The notes under the pieces: generated by a model
What the model was told of the DNA's origin: nothing
Databases searched by the model: none
The model's input: the letters and a program-made list of their open reading frames with translations, nothing else
Translations under genes and position numbers: made by a program
In this document: one piece after another, positions 44,205 through 53,954 of the stretch
Layout: the number at the start of each line of letters is the position of its first letter
Position numbering within the stretch: the first letter of the stretch is position 1
NCBI RefSeq assembly: GCF_022809315.2
Contig: NZ_JAKZJU020000001.1
Location: forward strand, 868,001-932,000
Origin: Mesosutterella faecium
GTDB lineage: Bacteria > Pseudomonadota > Gammaproteobacteria > Burkholderiales > Burkholderiaceae_F
Reading direction: 5' to 3'
Length of the DNA: 64,000 nucleotides

Positions 44205-44816
44205 TCAAAAACCTGCTGCCTCCATCTCTGGAAAATGCTCGGAGATTTCCTCCAGGAGCCGGCGCCAGTGCCGGCGTGCCCTGAGGGCGGCGCAGCAGTG
44301 GAAATAATAGGCTAGGGGGATGAGCCCGGGGCTGCCGATGTTGTCGATGATGCGCACGGAGGTGCGATCAGGGCTGACGCGCTGGACCAGGAAATTCACC
44401 GGTTCAACGTTGGAGGTCACGATGCATTCACTGAAATACTGCCGCTTGAAAAGCCTGAGCGTCTCCCTGACGGAGGGCCGCTTCTTCGGGTCTTTCTCCG
44501 CCTCTTCCAGCAGTTCCTGCAGAGTTCGGCTGATCCGCCCGTCATAATCCCGGATCAGCTCGAAAACGTACCCTGTGCCCAGGCTGGTGCGGCAGGTGCC
44601 GAAATACTGCGGAAGCATGGACGCGCTTCGATTGCCTTTGGCAGAGCGCAGCAGCGGGCATTCCCTGTACGCGAGCTCGCGCTCGATGTCTGTGTCGGGC
44701 AGAGAGAAGGGAACCTTGATGCAGCGCCCTGGGTTCCGGGGATCCTGGAAGACTTTTTTGTGCGCGCCCTTGCCGATGAAGGGCGCGTCGCTCAGATCGA
44801 TGATCTCTGCAGGCAT
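44205..44816 (-). CDS. YrbL family protein (PhoP-network protein, kinase-like fold)
   Basis: 203 aa. The pattern IGKGAHKKVFQDPRNPGRCIKV resembles a kinase-like P-loop and lysine, and the later part matches YrbL_PhoP_reg proteins (KRQYFSECIVTSNVEPVNFL, RIIDNIG). Its biochemical role is unknown in the family; LPS-core kinases of the WaaP type are distant relatives. ATG 44816 is used because the family begins there. It lies beside glycosyltransferase and ugd genes, which suggests an LPS link. Confidence 0.75.
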   Translation of the reverse strand: MPAEIIDLSDAPFIGKGAHKKVFQDPRNPGRCIKVPFSLPDTDIERELAYRECPLLRSAKGNRSASMLPQYFGTCRTSLGTGYVFELIRDYDGRISRTLQELLEEAEKDPKKRPSVRETLRLFKRQYFSECIVTSNVEPVNFLVQRVSPDRTSVRIIDNIGSPGLIPLAYYFHCCAALRARRHWRRLLEEISEHFPEMEAAGF

Positions 44817-44908
44817 TGATGTGTCTAAATCGAACAGGCGGCATGAAGCAAAGGAAAATCTTAGCCCAGATCCTGGCTGCGCGCTCCGGGGACTGATCCC
44901 CGCGGACC

Positions 44909-45901
44909 TCAGTCCTCGAGCTCGAAGTACCTGCGCATCACCAGCAGGGCGGTCAGCAGCTCCCGGTCCGGATCGAGAAACTGCTGCACCCATTCATTGG
45001 CGTGGTGCGCGATCGCCTTCGCTTCCTGCGGGTGCGCAATGTAGTAGCGGAGCTTTTCCTCCAGGTCGCTGAAGTCGTCCCGGATTTCGATGTAATGGTA
45101 GTTCGGGATCAGCCGGCCTTCCATGAACCACGTCTCGTAATGCGGGCGGGGCATGACCGCCACCGAGTTCGAGGACATGGTCCATTTCAGGTTCGTGGCC
45201 ACGTCGTTGCCCTCGATGCACAGGATGAACTTGTATTTCAGGTGGTCATAAAGCGTGATCAGGGGCTTGTGCCATTCGGGGTTCTCCGTCACCTTGTCTC
45301 TGCGGCGGGTGTCTCCGCAGTCGATGAACGGACGCCCGAAGTACATTTCCATAAAGCGCTTTCTCTGCGGCTGGAAGCACGCACCGCGGAAAATGGCGAG
45401 GTCGGACTTTTGCTCGAACGGAATATGGTCTTTTAGAAATACGAAATGCCGGATTTTGTTCAGGTTCAGCAGGACGCAGTTGGCGTTGTCGCCGGCAATG
45501 GGACGGGATTTGCAGATGGAAGGAACACCGGGCACGCGGGTGTTGTCGCCGAAGGCGGTGGCGATTTTTTCTTCAGGACTGAAGAAGCGCAGGATTTCGT
45601 AAGCATCCCGGTCGTAGTTGCTGCCTCCGTTTTTGATGCTGCCTGCCGCTGCGGCCTGCGCCGGCAGGCGGAAGTGTGAGCAAAGCTTGTTGTAGTAAGC
45701 GGCGCGCTCGAGGATTTCCCTGCGGTCGGGCCGGGTGGCGAGCGACTTGAAGAGCCGGTCTTTTTTTATTCTGAGAAGGAAGCGCGGGGTGAGGCTGCGA
45801 AGCGCGCAGCGCACGTAATAAAAAAGCTTGATGTGCTTGCCCCTCGGCTTGAGGATATAGCTCGGGCGTATTTTGTATAAATTGAAGTCTTTTCTCAGCA
45901 T
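44909..45901 (-). CDS. glycosyltransferase family 90 (CAP10/LpsA-like)
   Basis: 330 aa. GT90 features are seen in the C-terminal half: FRGACF, KYKFILCIEGNDVATNLKW, the acidic loop around NSVAVMPRPHYETWF, and EKLRYYIAHPQEAKAIA. Bacterial members add hexoses to LPS oligosaccharide. The N-terminus is basic with no membrane segment, so it works at the cytoplasmic face. It starts 3 nt after spoT and is probably co-transcribed with it. Confidence 0.85.
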   Translation of the reverse strand: MLRKDFNLYKIRPSYILKPRGKHIKLFYYVRCALRSLTPRFLLRIKKDRLFKSLATRPDRREILERAAYYNKLCSHFRLPAQAAAAGSIKNGGSNYDRDAYEILRFFSPEEKIATAFGDNTRVPGVPSICKSRPIAGDNANCVLLNLNKIRHFVFLKDHIPFEQKSDLAIFRGACFQPQRKRFMEMYFGRPFIDCGDTRRRDKVTENPEWHKPLITLYDHLKYKFILCIEGNDVATNLKWTMSSNSVAVMPRPHYETWFMEGRLIPNYHYIEIRDDFSDLEEKLRYYIAHPQEAKAIAHHANEWVQQFLDPDRELLTALLVMRRYFELED

Positions 45902-45904
45902 GGA

Positions 45905-48244
45905 TTACTGCCCGGACCTGTCCGCGTAGAGATCCTCGGAGTTCAGCTGGGAGGTCAGGCTGGATTTCTGCCCCTCGGCTGCTTCTGCAGCCGGTCCCTT
46001 GAAATGCTCGGAGGTGCGGCGGCGAACCTCCTGGATGTCCTTGACGTGGGAGAGCCGTCTGATGACCCGAGCCAGGTGCAGCCGGTCGTGGACCATGACC
46101 ATCAGGTGCAGATAGCAGGTGCTGCCGCTTCCCTGGTCGACGGTCAGCCCGACGATGGAGGAATTCTCCTCGGCGGCGGCGGTGATGCAGGCCGCCACTG
46201 TGGCGCGCTCGTTGACGGCGGTGATGTCCACCGGGACGCGGAATCGGGCGGAAGCCGGCACTGCGGCCCATTTGGCGGTCATCCAGCGCCCGGGGTCGGA
46301 GGCCTTCCCCTTCACGGTGTGGCTGCATTCCGTGCGATGGATCGAAAGCCCTTTGCCCGGCCTCATGAAGCCCCAGATTTCGTCGCCGGGAATGGGGTGG
46401 CAGCAGGAGGCGAGTGTGACGGCCATGCCTTCGTTGCCCGTCACTTCCACGGTCTTCTGCAGCACCGTGCTCTGCCCTTCCTCGAGGGATTCGCGGGTGT
46501 TCATGAGAACGGCAAGCCGGTTGACGACTGCTTCGGCCACGTATTTGCCCAGCCCCAGGTCGGCAAGGAATTCATCCCGGCTGGAGGCCCCCATTTCCTT
46601 TTGGATGGACTCCCAGATCGCGGGAGGAATCTGTTCAATATCCAGGGAAATGTCTTCTCCGGCTTTTTTGAGAAGATCAAAGCCGAGCTTCGCGGAATCC
46701 GCGAATTTCATGGTTCGCAGAAACTGGCGGATTTCCGCCCGGGCTTTGCCGCTGCCCACCGCCTTGACCCATTCGGGCCGCGGTGTAGCGGACGGATCGG
46801 TTGTGATTTCGACCATGTCCCCGTTGTGCAGCTCCTGAGTGAGCTCCGATTCGACGCCGTTGATCCGGCAGGCCGCAGCGTGGTTTCCCACATCGGTGTG
46901 AATCTGATAGGCGAAGTCGATCGGCGTCGAGCGCTTGGGCAGGGAAATAATCTTTGATTTCGGGGTGAAGACGTAGATGCGGTCGGGGAACAGGTCGATT
47001 TTGATGTTTTCGATGAACTCGGACGAATCCGTGCTCTGGCGCTGGATCTCGAGCAGGGACTGCAGCCAGGCGGTGGTCCTTGCCTGAATTTCGTTCGCGC
47101 TGGCCCCGTCGTCGTTGAACAGCCAGTGGGTGAGGATGCCGTACTCGGCGATCCGGTGCATTTCCTCGGTGCGGATCTGGTATTCGATCGGGGTGCCGTT
47201 CGGTCCGATCACTGTGGTGTGGATGCTCTGGTACCCGTTGGTTTTCGGAATGGCGATGAAGTCCTTGAACCGTCCGGGCACAGGCTTGTAGAGCGCGTGC
47301 AGGACGCCGAGCGTCAGGTAGCACTCCTCCCGGGTCTTCACGATGACCCTGAAACCGTAGATGTCCAGGGCTTCCCTGAACCCGATGTGCTTGTCGCGCA
47401 TCGTGTTGTAGATCCCGTAAAGGGTTTTGTCGCGGCCGAGCACTCTGGCCCGGATCCCTGCCTTGGGGAGCGCCCTGCGGGTTTCCTGCAGTATCCGCTC
47501 CAGGATCTCCTTGCGCTTTTCTCTTGTTTTGAGGACGGCGTCGTGCAGCACGCGGTAGCGCACGGGGTGCATGTTGAGGAAGGCCAGTTCCTGCAGTTCC
47601 CTGAAGACGTGGTTCATGCCCAGGCGGTGGGCGATGGGGACGTAGATGTCAAGCGTCTCGCGCGAAATGCGGCACCGCTTCTCGAACCTCATGATTCCCA
47701 GCGTGCGCATGTTGTGCACGCGGTCAGCCAGCTTGACCAGAATGACCCTCACGTCCTTGGCCATGGCGAGCAGGAGCTTGCGGAAGGATTCCGCCGCAGC
47801 GGTTTGAACGCTCCGGAACTTGAGCTTGTCGAGTTTCGAGACTCCGTCGACGACGTTGGCCACTTCGATGCCGAAGAGTTCCGCCATCTCCTTTTTGGAA
47901 ACGCCGGTGTCTTCCAGCACGTCGTGCATGAGGCCCGCCTGAATGGTCACACAGTCCATGTGCCAGCTCGCCAGGATGGAGGCGACGGCCAGAGGATGGG
48001 TGATGTAAGGCTCGCCGGATTTCCTGAACTGCCCGAGATGATGCTCGTCGGCGTATCGGTAGGCCCGCAGGATGGTCTGGCAGTCAGTTTCGGACAGATA
48101 AAGGCGGCAGCGGTTCAGAAGGTCATTTGCGGAAACGATCTTGACTTCAGCCGGCCTCATGTACAGGGGCAGGTCGTCCTGCTCCGGCTCCTGTTCTGTT
48201 TCCATGCTTCGGGAGCGGATGTCCGCCGCTTTTTGTTCTGTCAA
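45905..48244 (-). CDS. spoT: bifunctional (p)ppGpp synthetase/hydrolase SpoT
   Basis: 779 aa. HD hydrolase domain with ITHPLAVASIL and MHDVLEDTGV intact, so hydrolysis is expected. The synthetase domain has DIYGFRVIVKT, TNGYQSIHTTV and EYQIRTEEMHRIAEYG, followed by TGS and C-terminal ACT domains. The start is TTG 48244 with AAGGGAG 7 nt upstream; ATG at 48205 has no ribosome site. It is the second gene of rpoZ-spoT, with a terminator between them. Confidence 0.93.
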   Translation of the reverse strand: MTEQKAADIRSRSMETEQEPEQDDLPLYMRPAEVKIVSANDLLNRCRLYLSETDCQTILRAYRYADEHHLGQFRKSGEPYITHPLAVASILASWHMDCVTIQAGLMHDVLEDTGVSKKEMAELFGIEVANVVDGVSKLDKLKFRSVQTAAAESFRKLLLAMAKDVRVILVKLADRVHNMRTLGIMRFEKRCRISRETLDIYVPIAHRLGMNHVFRELQELAFLNMHPVRYRVLHDAVLKTREKRKEILERILQETRRALPKAGIRARVLGRDKTLYGIYNTMRDKHIGFREALDIYGFRVIVKTREECYLTLGVLHALYKPVPGRFKDFIAIPKTNGYQSIHTTVIGPNGTPIEYQIRTEEMHRIAEYGILTHWLFNDDGASANEIQARTTAWLQSLLEIQRQSTDSSEFIENIKIDLFPDRIYVFTPKSKIISLPKRSTPIDFAYQIHTDVGNHAAACRINGVESELTQELHNGDMVEITTDPSATPRPEWVKAVGSGKARAEIRQFLRTMKFADSAKLGFDLLKKAGEDISLDIEQIPPAIWESIQKEMGASSRDEFLADLGLGKYVAEAVVNRLAVLMNTRESLEEGQSTVLQKTVEVTGNEGMAVTLASCCHPIPGDEIWGFMRPGKGLSIHRTECSHTVKGKASDPGRWMTAKWAAVPASARFRVPVDITAVNERATVAACITAAAEENSSIVGLTVDQGSGSTCYLHLMVMVHDRLHLARVIRRLSHVKDIQEVRRRTSEHFKGPAAEAAEGQKSSLTSQLNSEDLYADRSGQ

Positions 48245-48265
48245 AAAAAGGCTCCCTTGAAAAAA

Positions 48266-48304
48266 TAAGGTCCTGAGCTATATCTTCGCACAGGACCTTT
48301 TTAT
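48266..48304 (-). terminator. terminator between rpoZ and spoT
   Basis: AAGGTCCTG and CAGGACCTT form a perfect 9-bp stem. ATTTTT follows on the minus strand and TTTTTATT on the plus strand. It would attenuate spoT relative to rpoZ. Confidence 0.8.
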
Positions 48305-48323
48305 TGTCAGGACGGACAAACGC

Positions 48324-48527
48324 TCAGCGGGGAACCTTGTCAAGCATTTCCTTGCCGGTGAGCCCGTCGGCGATTTCGCGCAGCGCAACCACCGTCGGTT
48401 TGTCCTTCGCATCGATCTTAGGGGCGTAGCCCTGAGCGATCTGCCTGGCGCGGTAGGAAGCGCAGAGCACTAGCTCAAAGCGGTTCGGAATCTTTTCCAG
48501 ACAGTCTTCAACGGTAACACGAGCCAT
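48324..48527 (-). CDS. rpoZ: DNA-directed RNA polymerase subunit omega
   Basis: 67 aa; beginning [20 protein letters not shown] and containing [11 protein letters not shown], the canonical omega motif. Omega assists assembly of beta' and ppGpp response, and it is paired with spoT as usual. It lies between the gmk terminator and the spoT leader. Confidence 0.96.
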   Translation of the reverse strand: MARVTVEDCLEKIPNRFELVLCASYRARQIAQGYAPKIDAKDKPTVVALREIADGLTGKEMLDKVPR

Positions 48528-48546
48528 TATTCACAATCTCTAAAAT

Positions 48547-48578
48547 AAAAAAACGCCGACCCCGATCAGCCGGGGACG
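48547..48578 (-). terminator. gmk terminator
   Basis: On the minus strand CGTCCCCG, loop GCTGAT and CGGGGTCG (one T-T mismatch) precede GCG and a run of seven T. The hairpin overlaps the last gmk codons. Confidence 0.75.
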
Positions 48579-49198
48579 CCGAGGCGGGAGAAAAGCTCCC
48601 GATTCCGCATCTTCTGCTGGGAGAAGCGCAGCCTTGCTGCCGCAACAATGGACTGCAGCTCACGGGCTGCCTGATCGAAATCGCGGTTTATTATAACGTA
48701 GTCGAACTGCGGGGCGTGAACTATTTCGGCCCCTGCTCCGCTGAGTCTTTTGGCAATGACTTCCGGAGCGTCCGTGCCCCGGCCGACCAGGCGCTGTTTC
48801 AGCGTCTCGATGGAGGGCGGGAGGATGAAGGTGGAGATCACGCCGGGGAATATTTTCTTCACCTGGAAGGCCCCCTGCCAGTCGATTTCGAGCATCACGT
48901 CGTGGCCCGCGGACAGTTCCTTTTCGATCCAGAGCTTGTTCGTCCCGTAGTAATTGCCGTGAACGAAGGCCCATTCCAGAAATTCGCCGCGCTGCTTGCG
49001 CTGCTCGAACTCCTCGAGGGAAATGAAGTTGTAGTCGCGGCCGTCGGCTTCTCCCGGGCGGATGCCGCGCGTCGTGAAGGAAATGGAAAGATGAACCCGG
49101 GGATCGCTTTCGATCAGCGCATGCACAAGGGAAGATTTGCCCGCTCCGGACGGAGCGGAAACAAGAAACAGAAGGCCAGTGTTTTGGGCGGTAGCCAT
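48566..49198 (-). CDS. gmk: guanylate kinase
   Basis: Phosphorylates GMP. It has 210 aa with P-loop SAPSGAGKSSLV, the GMP-binding SFTTRGIRPGEADGRDYNF and DVMLEIDWQGA. ATG 49198 is chosen as the family start; the frame is open 19 codons upstream without homology. It lies between yicC and rpoZ on the same strand. Confidence 0.95.
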   Translation of the reverse strand: MATAQNTGLLFLVSAPSGAGKSSLVHALIESDPRVHLSISFTTRGIRPGEADGRDYNFISLEEFEQRKQRGEFLEWAFVHGNYYGTNKLWIEKELSAGHDVMLEIDWQGAFQVKKIFPGVISTFILPPSIETLKQRLVGRGTDAPEVIAKRLSGAGAEIVHAPQFDYVIINRDFDQAARELQSIVAAARLRFSQQKMRNRELFSRLGVPG

Positions 49199-49306
49199 GC
49201 CGTATCGGTCCAGTAAAGAATGACTGAGCCGCGCCAGGCGACAGCGGCTCAGCAATGGATGAATGACGGCATTTTACGCTGGCAAAAGCGCAGGGTAAAC
49301 CGCGTC

Positions 49307-50209
49307 TTACTCAAGGTTCTGGATCTGCTCGCGCATTTTCTCGATGGTGGTCTTCAGGTCGAGCGACGCATTCGTCATTTCGATGGCGACCGCCTTGGAG
49401 CCCAGTGTGTTGGCCTCGCGGTTAAGCTCCTGCATCAGAAAATCCAGTCTCCTGCCGACAGGACCGCCCGCCGACAGCACCCGGCGAACCTCGTTGGTGT
49501 GCGTAATCAGCCTGTTGATCTCTTCGGCCACGTCCATCCGGAGCGCGTAAAGCGTCAGTTCGCTTTTGATGCGCTCGTTCACTTCCTCCTTGGTGAGGCT
49601 TGAGGCTTCGCTCAGGGACCGCCCGAGGGCTTCCTGCATCCGCTCCTCGAGCTTGTCGTTCATGTTTTTGAGGATGTCGGGCACCCGGGCCGCAATGCTG
49701 CGGGTGATTTTCTCCACTGTGTCGCAGTAGCCGAGCAGAACTTTGGCCAGGGCTGCTCCCTCGCGGACCCTTGAAGCGGTGAAGGACTCGAGCGCAGAGC
49801 CGACCGCGGAAAGGACATCCTGCGAAAGCTGCTCGGCGTTGATTTCCGGCACAGCGAGAACGCCCGGGTAATTGAGAATTTGGGAAACGGAGAGCTTCTC
49901 GGCCTCGGGAAATGATTCCAGGACGGAGTCCTGAAGCGCACGAAGCCTGGCCGCGGCAATGGAGTTCAGCCGGACGCTGTCCGCCGCCTCGCTGTTTTTC
50001 AAGGAAATGCGGCACTCCATTTTCCCGCGGTGCACGCGGGCGCCTATCGCCTCGCGGATCGGCCCCTCCAGCTGCCGGAGCTCATCGGGGAGCTTCAGCG
50101 CGAGGTCCAGAAAGCGAAAGTTGACGGACCGCAGCTCTATGGTGAGGAGGCCTGCGGGGGAAGGGGCCTGCACGGTGGCATAGCCCGTCATGCTCGAAAC
50201 AGCGGCCAT
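49307..50209 (-). CDS. yicC: YicC/YloC family endoribonuclease
   Basis: 300 aa. N-terminal SSMTGYA, then [20 protein letters not shown], and the C-terminal [23 protein letters not shown] pattern with acidic motif [13 protein letters not shown]. In E. coli YicC participates in sRNA decay. It is divergent from rph, as in most proteobacteria. Confidence 0.93.
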   Translation of the reverse strand: MAAVSSMTGYATVQAPSPAGLLTIELRSVNFRFLDLALKLPDELRQLEGPIREAIGARVHRGKMECRISLKNSEAADSVRLNSIAAARLRALQDSVLESFPEAEKLSVSQILNYPGVLAVPEINAEQLSQDVLSAVGSALESFTASRVREGAALAKVLLGYCDTVEKITRSIAARVPDILKNMNDKLEERMQEALGRSLSEASSLTKEEVNERIKSELTLYALRMDVAEEINRLITHTNEVRRVLSAGGPVGRRLDFLMQELNREANTLGSKAVAIEMTNASLDLKTTIEKMREQIQNLE

Positions 50210-50359
50210 GGTAGTGTCCTTTTGATGGAAAATAGCCTCTGCCTGTCAGCAGGGAAGTGTTCAGCAGGCGGAAGGATGAACAGCATTGTATTCTGTTTGC
50301 CAGGCGCTTCCCCCCGAGGGGAAAATCACTCATCGTTTCGACAAAGGACGCAAGGGGTC

Positions 50360-51091
50360 ATGGAAAACGCAAAAAGGCATGACGGACGCACGTTTGATGA
50401 AAAGAGGCAGACTCGCTTTACCAGGCACTTTACCTGCTATGCCGAGGGATCCGTTCTCATTGAGCAGGGCGGTACGCGGGTCTGCTGCACGGCTTCGGTG
50501 CTGCCGGGCGTTCCGGCCTGGCTGAAGGGCCAGGGCCGCGGCTGGGTCACCGCCGAGTACGGCCTTCTGCCCCGGGCGACGGGGACCCGCACAGAAAGGG
50601 AGGCCGCCAAGGGCCGCCAGAGCGGCAGGACGCAGGAGATTCAGCGGCTGATCGGCAGAAGCCTGAGGGCTGTTGTCGATCTTCAGAAGCTGGGAGAAAA
50701 CACGATCAAAATCGACTGCGACGTTCTGCAGGCCGACGGCGGCACACGCTGCGCCTCCATTTCGGGAGCTTATGTCGCGCTGGTCGATGCGCTGCGGTGG
50801 ATGCAGCAGCGGGGGATGGTGAGCGATAGCCCCCTGAAAGGCGCAGTTTCGGCGATTTCCGTCGGCATGAGCGAGGGCTGCCCCGTGCTGGATCTGGACT
50901 ATGTCGAGGACTCGGGTAGCGACACCGACATGAACGTGGTGATGACGGAAACAGGCCGTTTTGTTGAAATTCAGGGAACGGCCGAGGGGGAGCCCTTTTC
51001 CCGCGAGGATTTGAACCGGCTGCTCGACCTGGCGCAGAAGGGAAACCGTGAAATACAGCAGGAACAGCAGAAAGCGCTCGCCCAGCCTTAA
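50360..51091 (+). CDS. rph: ribonuclease PH
   Basis: Phosphorolytic 3'-5' exonuclease that trims tRNA 3' ends. It has 243 aa with the phosphate site [30 protein letters not shown] and [15 protein letters not shown] 50360 has AAGGGG just upstream and matches the family start; the frame is open far upstream. The intergenic space to yicC holds both promoters, unresolved. Confidence 0.96.
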   Translation: MENAKRHDGRTFDEKRQTRFTRHFTCYAEGSVLIEQGGTRVCCTASVLPGVPAWLKGQGRGWVTAEYGLLPRATGTRTEREAAKGRQSGRTQEIQRLIGRSLRAVVDLQKLGENTIKIDCDVLQADGGTRCASISGAYVALVDALRWMQQRGMVSDSPLKGAVSAISVGMSEGCPVLDLDYVEDSGSDTDMNVVMTETGRFVEIQGTAEGEPFSREDLNRLLDLAQKGNREIQQEQQKALAQP

Positions 51092-51121
51092 AGCTTTGTC
51101 ACTCATTTGCAGGACAGACCC

Positions 51122-51718
51122 ATGAATAAAATAGTTCTTGCCTCTGACAATCCCGGGAAAATCAGGGAATTCAATGAACTTCTGGCTCCGCGCGGCATTC
51201 AGGTCGTCGCCCAGGGCTCGCTTGGAGTTTCTCCTGCGGACGAGCCCTTCGGCACGTTTCTGGAGAACTGCCTGGCCAAGGCGAGAAATGCCGCCCGGCA
51301 GACCGGCCTGCCGGCCCTGGCCGATGACAGCGGAATCTGCGTTGACGCTTTGGACGGGGCGCCGGGAGTTCACTCCGCCAGGTTCGCGGGGGAGCCAAAA
51401 AGCGACAGGCGCAACAATGAGCTGCTGATCTCCAGGCTGGAGGGCCGCGGGAACCGCTCTGCTCACTACGTCTGCGTGCTGGTCGCGCTTAAAAAACCCG
51501 ATGATCCGGATCCGCTGGTCGCCTCCGGATGCTGGGCGGGCGAAATCGTCGATGAGCCGCGCGGCAGCAACGGCTTTGGCTATGATCCTTACTTTTTCTT
51601 AAAGTCCGAGGGAAAAACCGCTGCTGAGCTGAGCGATGAAGAAAAAAATGCGCGAAGCCACCGCGGTCAGGCTATGCGGATGATGTCCGCCCTGATGAAA
51701 GAGCGCTGGGGATGGTAG
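51122..51718 (+). CDS. rdgB: dITP/XTP pyrophosphatase (RdgB/HAM1)
   Basis: 198 aa. House-cleaning enzyme for ITP/XTP. ASDNPGKIREFNELL, ALADDSGICVDALDGAPGVHSARF and GFGYDPYF are canonical. ATG 51122 has AGGAC 7 nt upstream. It overlaps hemW by 7 bp. Confidence 0.95.
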   Translation: MNKIVLASDNPGKIREFNELLAPRGIQVVAQGSLGVSPADEPFGTFLENCLAKARNAARQTGLPALADDSGICVDALDGAPGVHSARFAGEPKSDRRNNELLISRLEGRGNRSAHYVCVLVALKKPDDPDPLVASGCWAGEIVDEPRGSNGFGYDPYFFLKSEGKTAAELSDEEKNARSHRGQAMRMMSALMKERWGW

Positions 51719-52902
51719 AAAAGTCCTCGAGATTTCTGGACAGGCCGGTCCCCGTTCCGGAGCCGGAGTCGGTGCCTCTCTCGCTTTACGTCCACTGGCC
51801 CTGGTGCGTGCACAAATGCCCTTACTGCGACTTTAACTCCAGGGCCTGCCCCGGCGGGCTTCCCGAGCAGGACTACATTGACTGCCTGCTCAAGGATCTG
51901 GACGGAGAGCTGCAGTGGGTTCAGGGCCGCGAGGTCCGCACGGTTTATCTGGGAGGGGGAACACCCTCGCTGATGAAGCCGGAGTCAGTCTCGAGGCTCC
52001 TCTCGGGGATCAGAAGCAGGCTGCCCCTTGCGCCCGGCTGCGAGATTTCCATGGAGGCCAATCCGGGAGCCGTGGCCAGCGGCAGGCTCGGCGCCTTTGC
52101 GGAGGCCGGCATCAGCCGTCTTTCGGTGGGCGTCCAGAGTTTTCAGGATCCGCAGCTGCGCCTTCTTGGCAGAATCCATACCGCCGGTCAGGCCGAGGAG
52201 ACCCTCGGGGAGGTCCGCAGGTGCTTTTCCAACTGGAATCTCGACCTGATGTTCGGGCTCCCGGGCGAGGATCTGGGACTGCTGAAAGAGGATTTGTCGC
52301 GGGCCGTGGGCGCCGGGAGCACGCACTTGTCGGTTTATCAGCTTACGATTGAACAGGGCACGGCTTTTGCCCGAAGGCCGCCCACGGGGCTGCCGGATCC
52401 TGACGAGCTCTGCGACATGGCCGACGCCGTGGTTTCCATCCTCGGCAGGGCAGGCTTCAGGCGCTATGAGGTCTCGGGTTACGCGCTGGAGGGCCGGCAG
52501 TGCCGGCATAATCTGAATTACTGGCAGTATGGCGACTACCTGGCCATTGGAGCGGGAGCCCATGGGAAGGTTTCGACCAAGAAAGGAGTCCTGCGCTTCG
52601 CCAAGCATTCATCGCCCGCCAGGTACATGGACGGCGTTCGCCGCGGCCAGGGTACGGCGCACTCCAGGTGGGTCGCCGACAGGCAGCTCCCGTTTGAGTT
52701 TATGCTCGATGCGCTGCGGCTCACAGACGGTGTGCCCCGAATCTATTTTGAGAGCAGGACGGGGCTTCGGGAGGAGGCTATCAGGCCCGAGCTCGACGAG
52801 GCGAGGCGCCGGGGGCTGCTGGCCGATGCGGGCGGCAGATTCCGGGCGACGGAAAAAGGAATGGACTTTCTTTCTGACCTGCAGGAGATTTTTTTAATTT
52901 GA
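51712..52902 (+). CDS. hemW: radical SAM heme chaperone HemW
   Basis: 396 aa. CxxxCxxC motif in CVHKCPYCDF and the HemW heme-site motif HNxxYW seen as HNLNYW, which separates it from HemN. The extra N-terminal cysteine of HemN is absent (Phe follows the third Cys). It inserts heme into respiratory enzymes rather than oxidising coproporphyrinogen. The rdgB-hemW order is conserved. Confidence 0.9.
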   Translation: MVEKSSRFLDRPVPVPEPESVPLSLYVHWPWCVHKCPYCDFNSRACPGGLPEQDYIDCLLKDLDGELQWVQGREVRTVYLGGGTPSLMKPESVSRLLSGIRSRLPLAPGCEISMEANPGAVASGRLGAFAEAGISRLSVGVQSFQDPQLRLLGRIHTAGQAEETLGEVRRCFSNWNLDLMFGLPGEDLGLLKEDLSRAVGAGSTHLSVYQLTIEQGTAFARRPPTGLPDPDELCDMADAVVSILGRAGFRRYEVSGYALEGRQCRHNLNYWQYGDYLAIGAGAHGKVSTKKGVLRFAKHSSPARYMDGVRRGQGTAHSRWVADRQLPFEFMLDALRLTDGVPRIYFESRTGLREEAIRPELDEARRRGLLADAGGRFRATEKGMDFLSDLQEIFLI

Positions 52903-52928
52903 CCGCGCCTGGATGACTGGAGAAAAAA

Positions 52929-53741
52929 GTGCTGATCAGCGTCATCGTCACAACCTACAATCGGCCCAAAGCACTGGATCGGGTCCTTTCGGCCTTAAGC
53001 GAGCAGGAAGACAGGGACTTCGAGGTCATCGTCGGCGATGACGGAAGCCGCGAGGAGACGGGCCTGCTTGTCAGGCAGTGGGCCGGAAGGTTTCCAGTCG
53101 CGCTGAAGCATGCGTGGCAGGAAGACCGGGGGTTCAGGGCGGCGCGCGTCAGAAACCTGGCCGCCTCGGAAGCCTCGGGGGAGTATTTTCTGTTTCTGGA
53201 CGGCGACTGCGTTCCGCAGAGACACTGGATTTCAAGGCACAGGGGCCTCGCCGAGCCCGGCTGGATGGTGGCCGGCAACCGGGTGCTGCTTTCCAAGTGC
53301 TTCACGGCCCGGGTTGAAGACGAAAAAATCAGCCTGCCGGATCTGGGAGCGCTGGAAATCGGCCGGCTGGTTATGAGAAAGGATCTCAACAGGCTGCTGC
53401 CGCTCGTAAGCATTCCAACCAGCCTCTGCCGCAAAATAGGAGCGGGGCGGTGGCAGAAAGTCCGCACCTGCAACCTCGGGGTCTGGCGAGAGGACTTTGA
53501 GCGGATCAACGGGTTTGACCAGGTTTTCTCCGGCTGGGGCTATGAGGACACGGATCTGGCCGTCCGGCTGCTCAATTCAGGCGTTCGGCATAAGAGCGGG
53601 GCCTTCGCGACCTGCGTTTTCCATCTCTACCACCCTGAGAACGACCGCTCGAACCGCGATGCGAATTTCATCCGCGTCATGGACCGCCTGAAAAGCGGGG
53701 TCACCCAGGCTGAGATCGGATTCAGGGAACTGAAGAAATGA
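52929..53741 (+). CDS. family 2 glycosyltransferase
   Basis: 270 aa GT-A fold. VIVTTYNRPKALDRVLSAL, FEVIVGDDGS, the DxD-like FLFLDGDCVP, and FSGWGYEDTDLAVRLLNSG near the C-terminus, the pattern of galactosyl-type GT2 enzymes. The start is GTG 52929 with GGAGA 7 nt upstream. Product unknown; with other glycosyltransferases scattered nearby it may build LPS. It ends 213 bp before glnA. Confidence 0.85.
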   Translation: MLISVIVTTYNRPKALDRVLSALSEQEDRDFEVIVGDDGSREETGLLVRQWAGRFPVALKHAWQEDRGFRAARVRNLAASEASGEYFLFLDGDCVPQRHWISRHRGLAEPGWMVAGNRVLLSKCFTARVEDEKISLPDLGALEIGRLVMRKDLNRLLPLVSIPTSLCRKIGAGRWQKVRTCNLGVWREDFERINGFDQVFSGWGYEDTDLAVRLLNSGVRHKSGAFATCVFHLYHPENDRSNRDANFIRVMDRLKSGVTQAEIGFRELKK

Positions 53742-53755
53742 AAAGCATCACGCGG

Positions 53756-53791
53756 GTGCATTTCACCGTTTAAATGCACTATTATGGGGCA
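53756..53791 (+). promoter_or_regulatory. NtrC-type enhancer site of glnA
   Basis: TGCACTATTATGGGGCA (53775-53791) fits the NtrC pattern TGCAC-N7-GTGCA with one mismatch. It overlaps a perfect inverted repeat GTGCATTT-N8-AAATGCAC (53756-53779) that may be a second overlapping site. Its centre lies about 104 bp upstream of the sigma-54 -12 element, a usual enhancer distance. Confidence 0.7.
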
Positions 53792-53874
53792 TGCAGGTTT
53801 GAATTGATGCCCCGAAAAGAGGCGCTGCGGCATCCTTCTTGTGCAGAAGCCCCGTCTTTCCGCGGTTTTAATTC

Positions 53875-53890
53875 TGGCACGCTTTGTGCT
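53875..53890 (+). promoter_or_regulatory. sigma-54 promoter of glnA
   Basis: TGGCACGCTTTGTGCT matches the sigma-54 consensus TGGCACG-N4-TTGCW with one mismatch; the GG and GC are 10 bp apart. Transcription would start near 53901. Confidence 0.8.
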
Positions 53891-53954
53891 TATATCCAAG
53901 TAAATCCACTTTTCAGGCTGCGGCCTGTATCTGCAGATTCTTTAGGAGAAAGCG

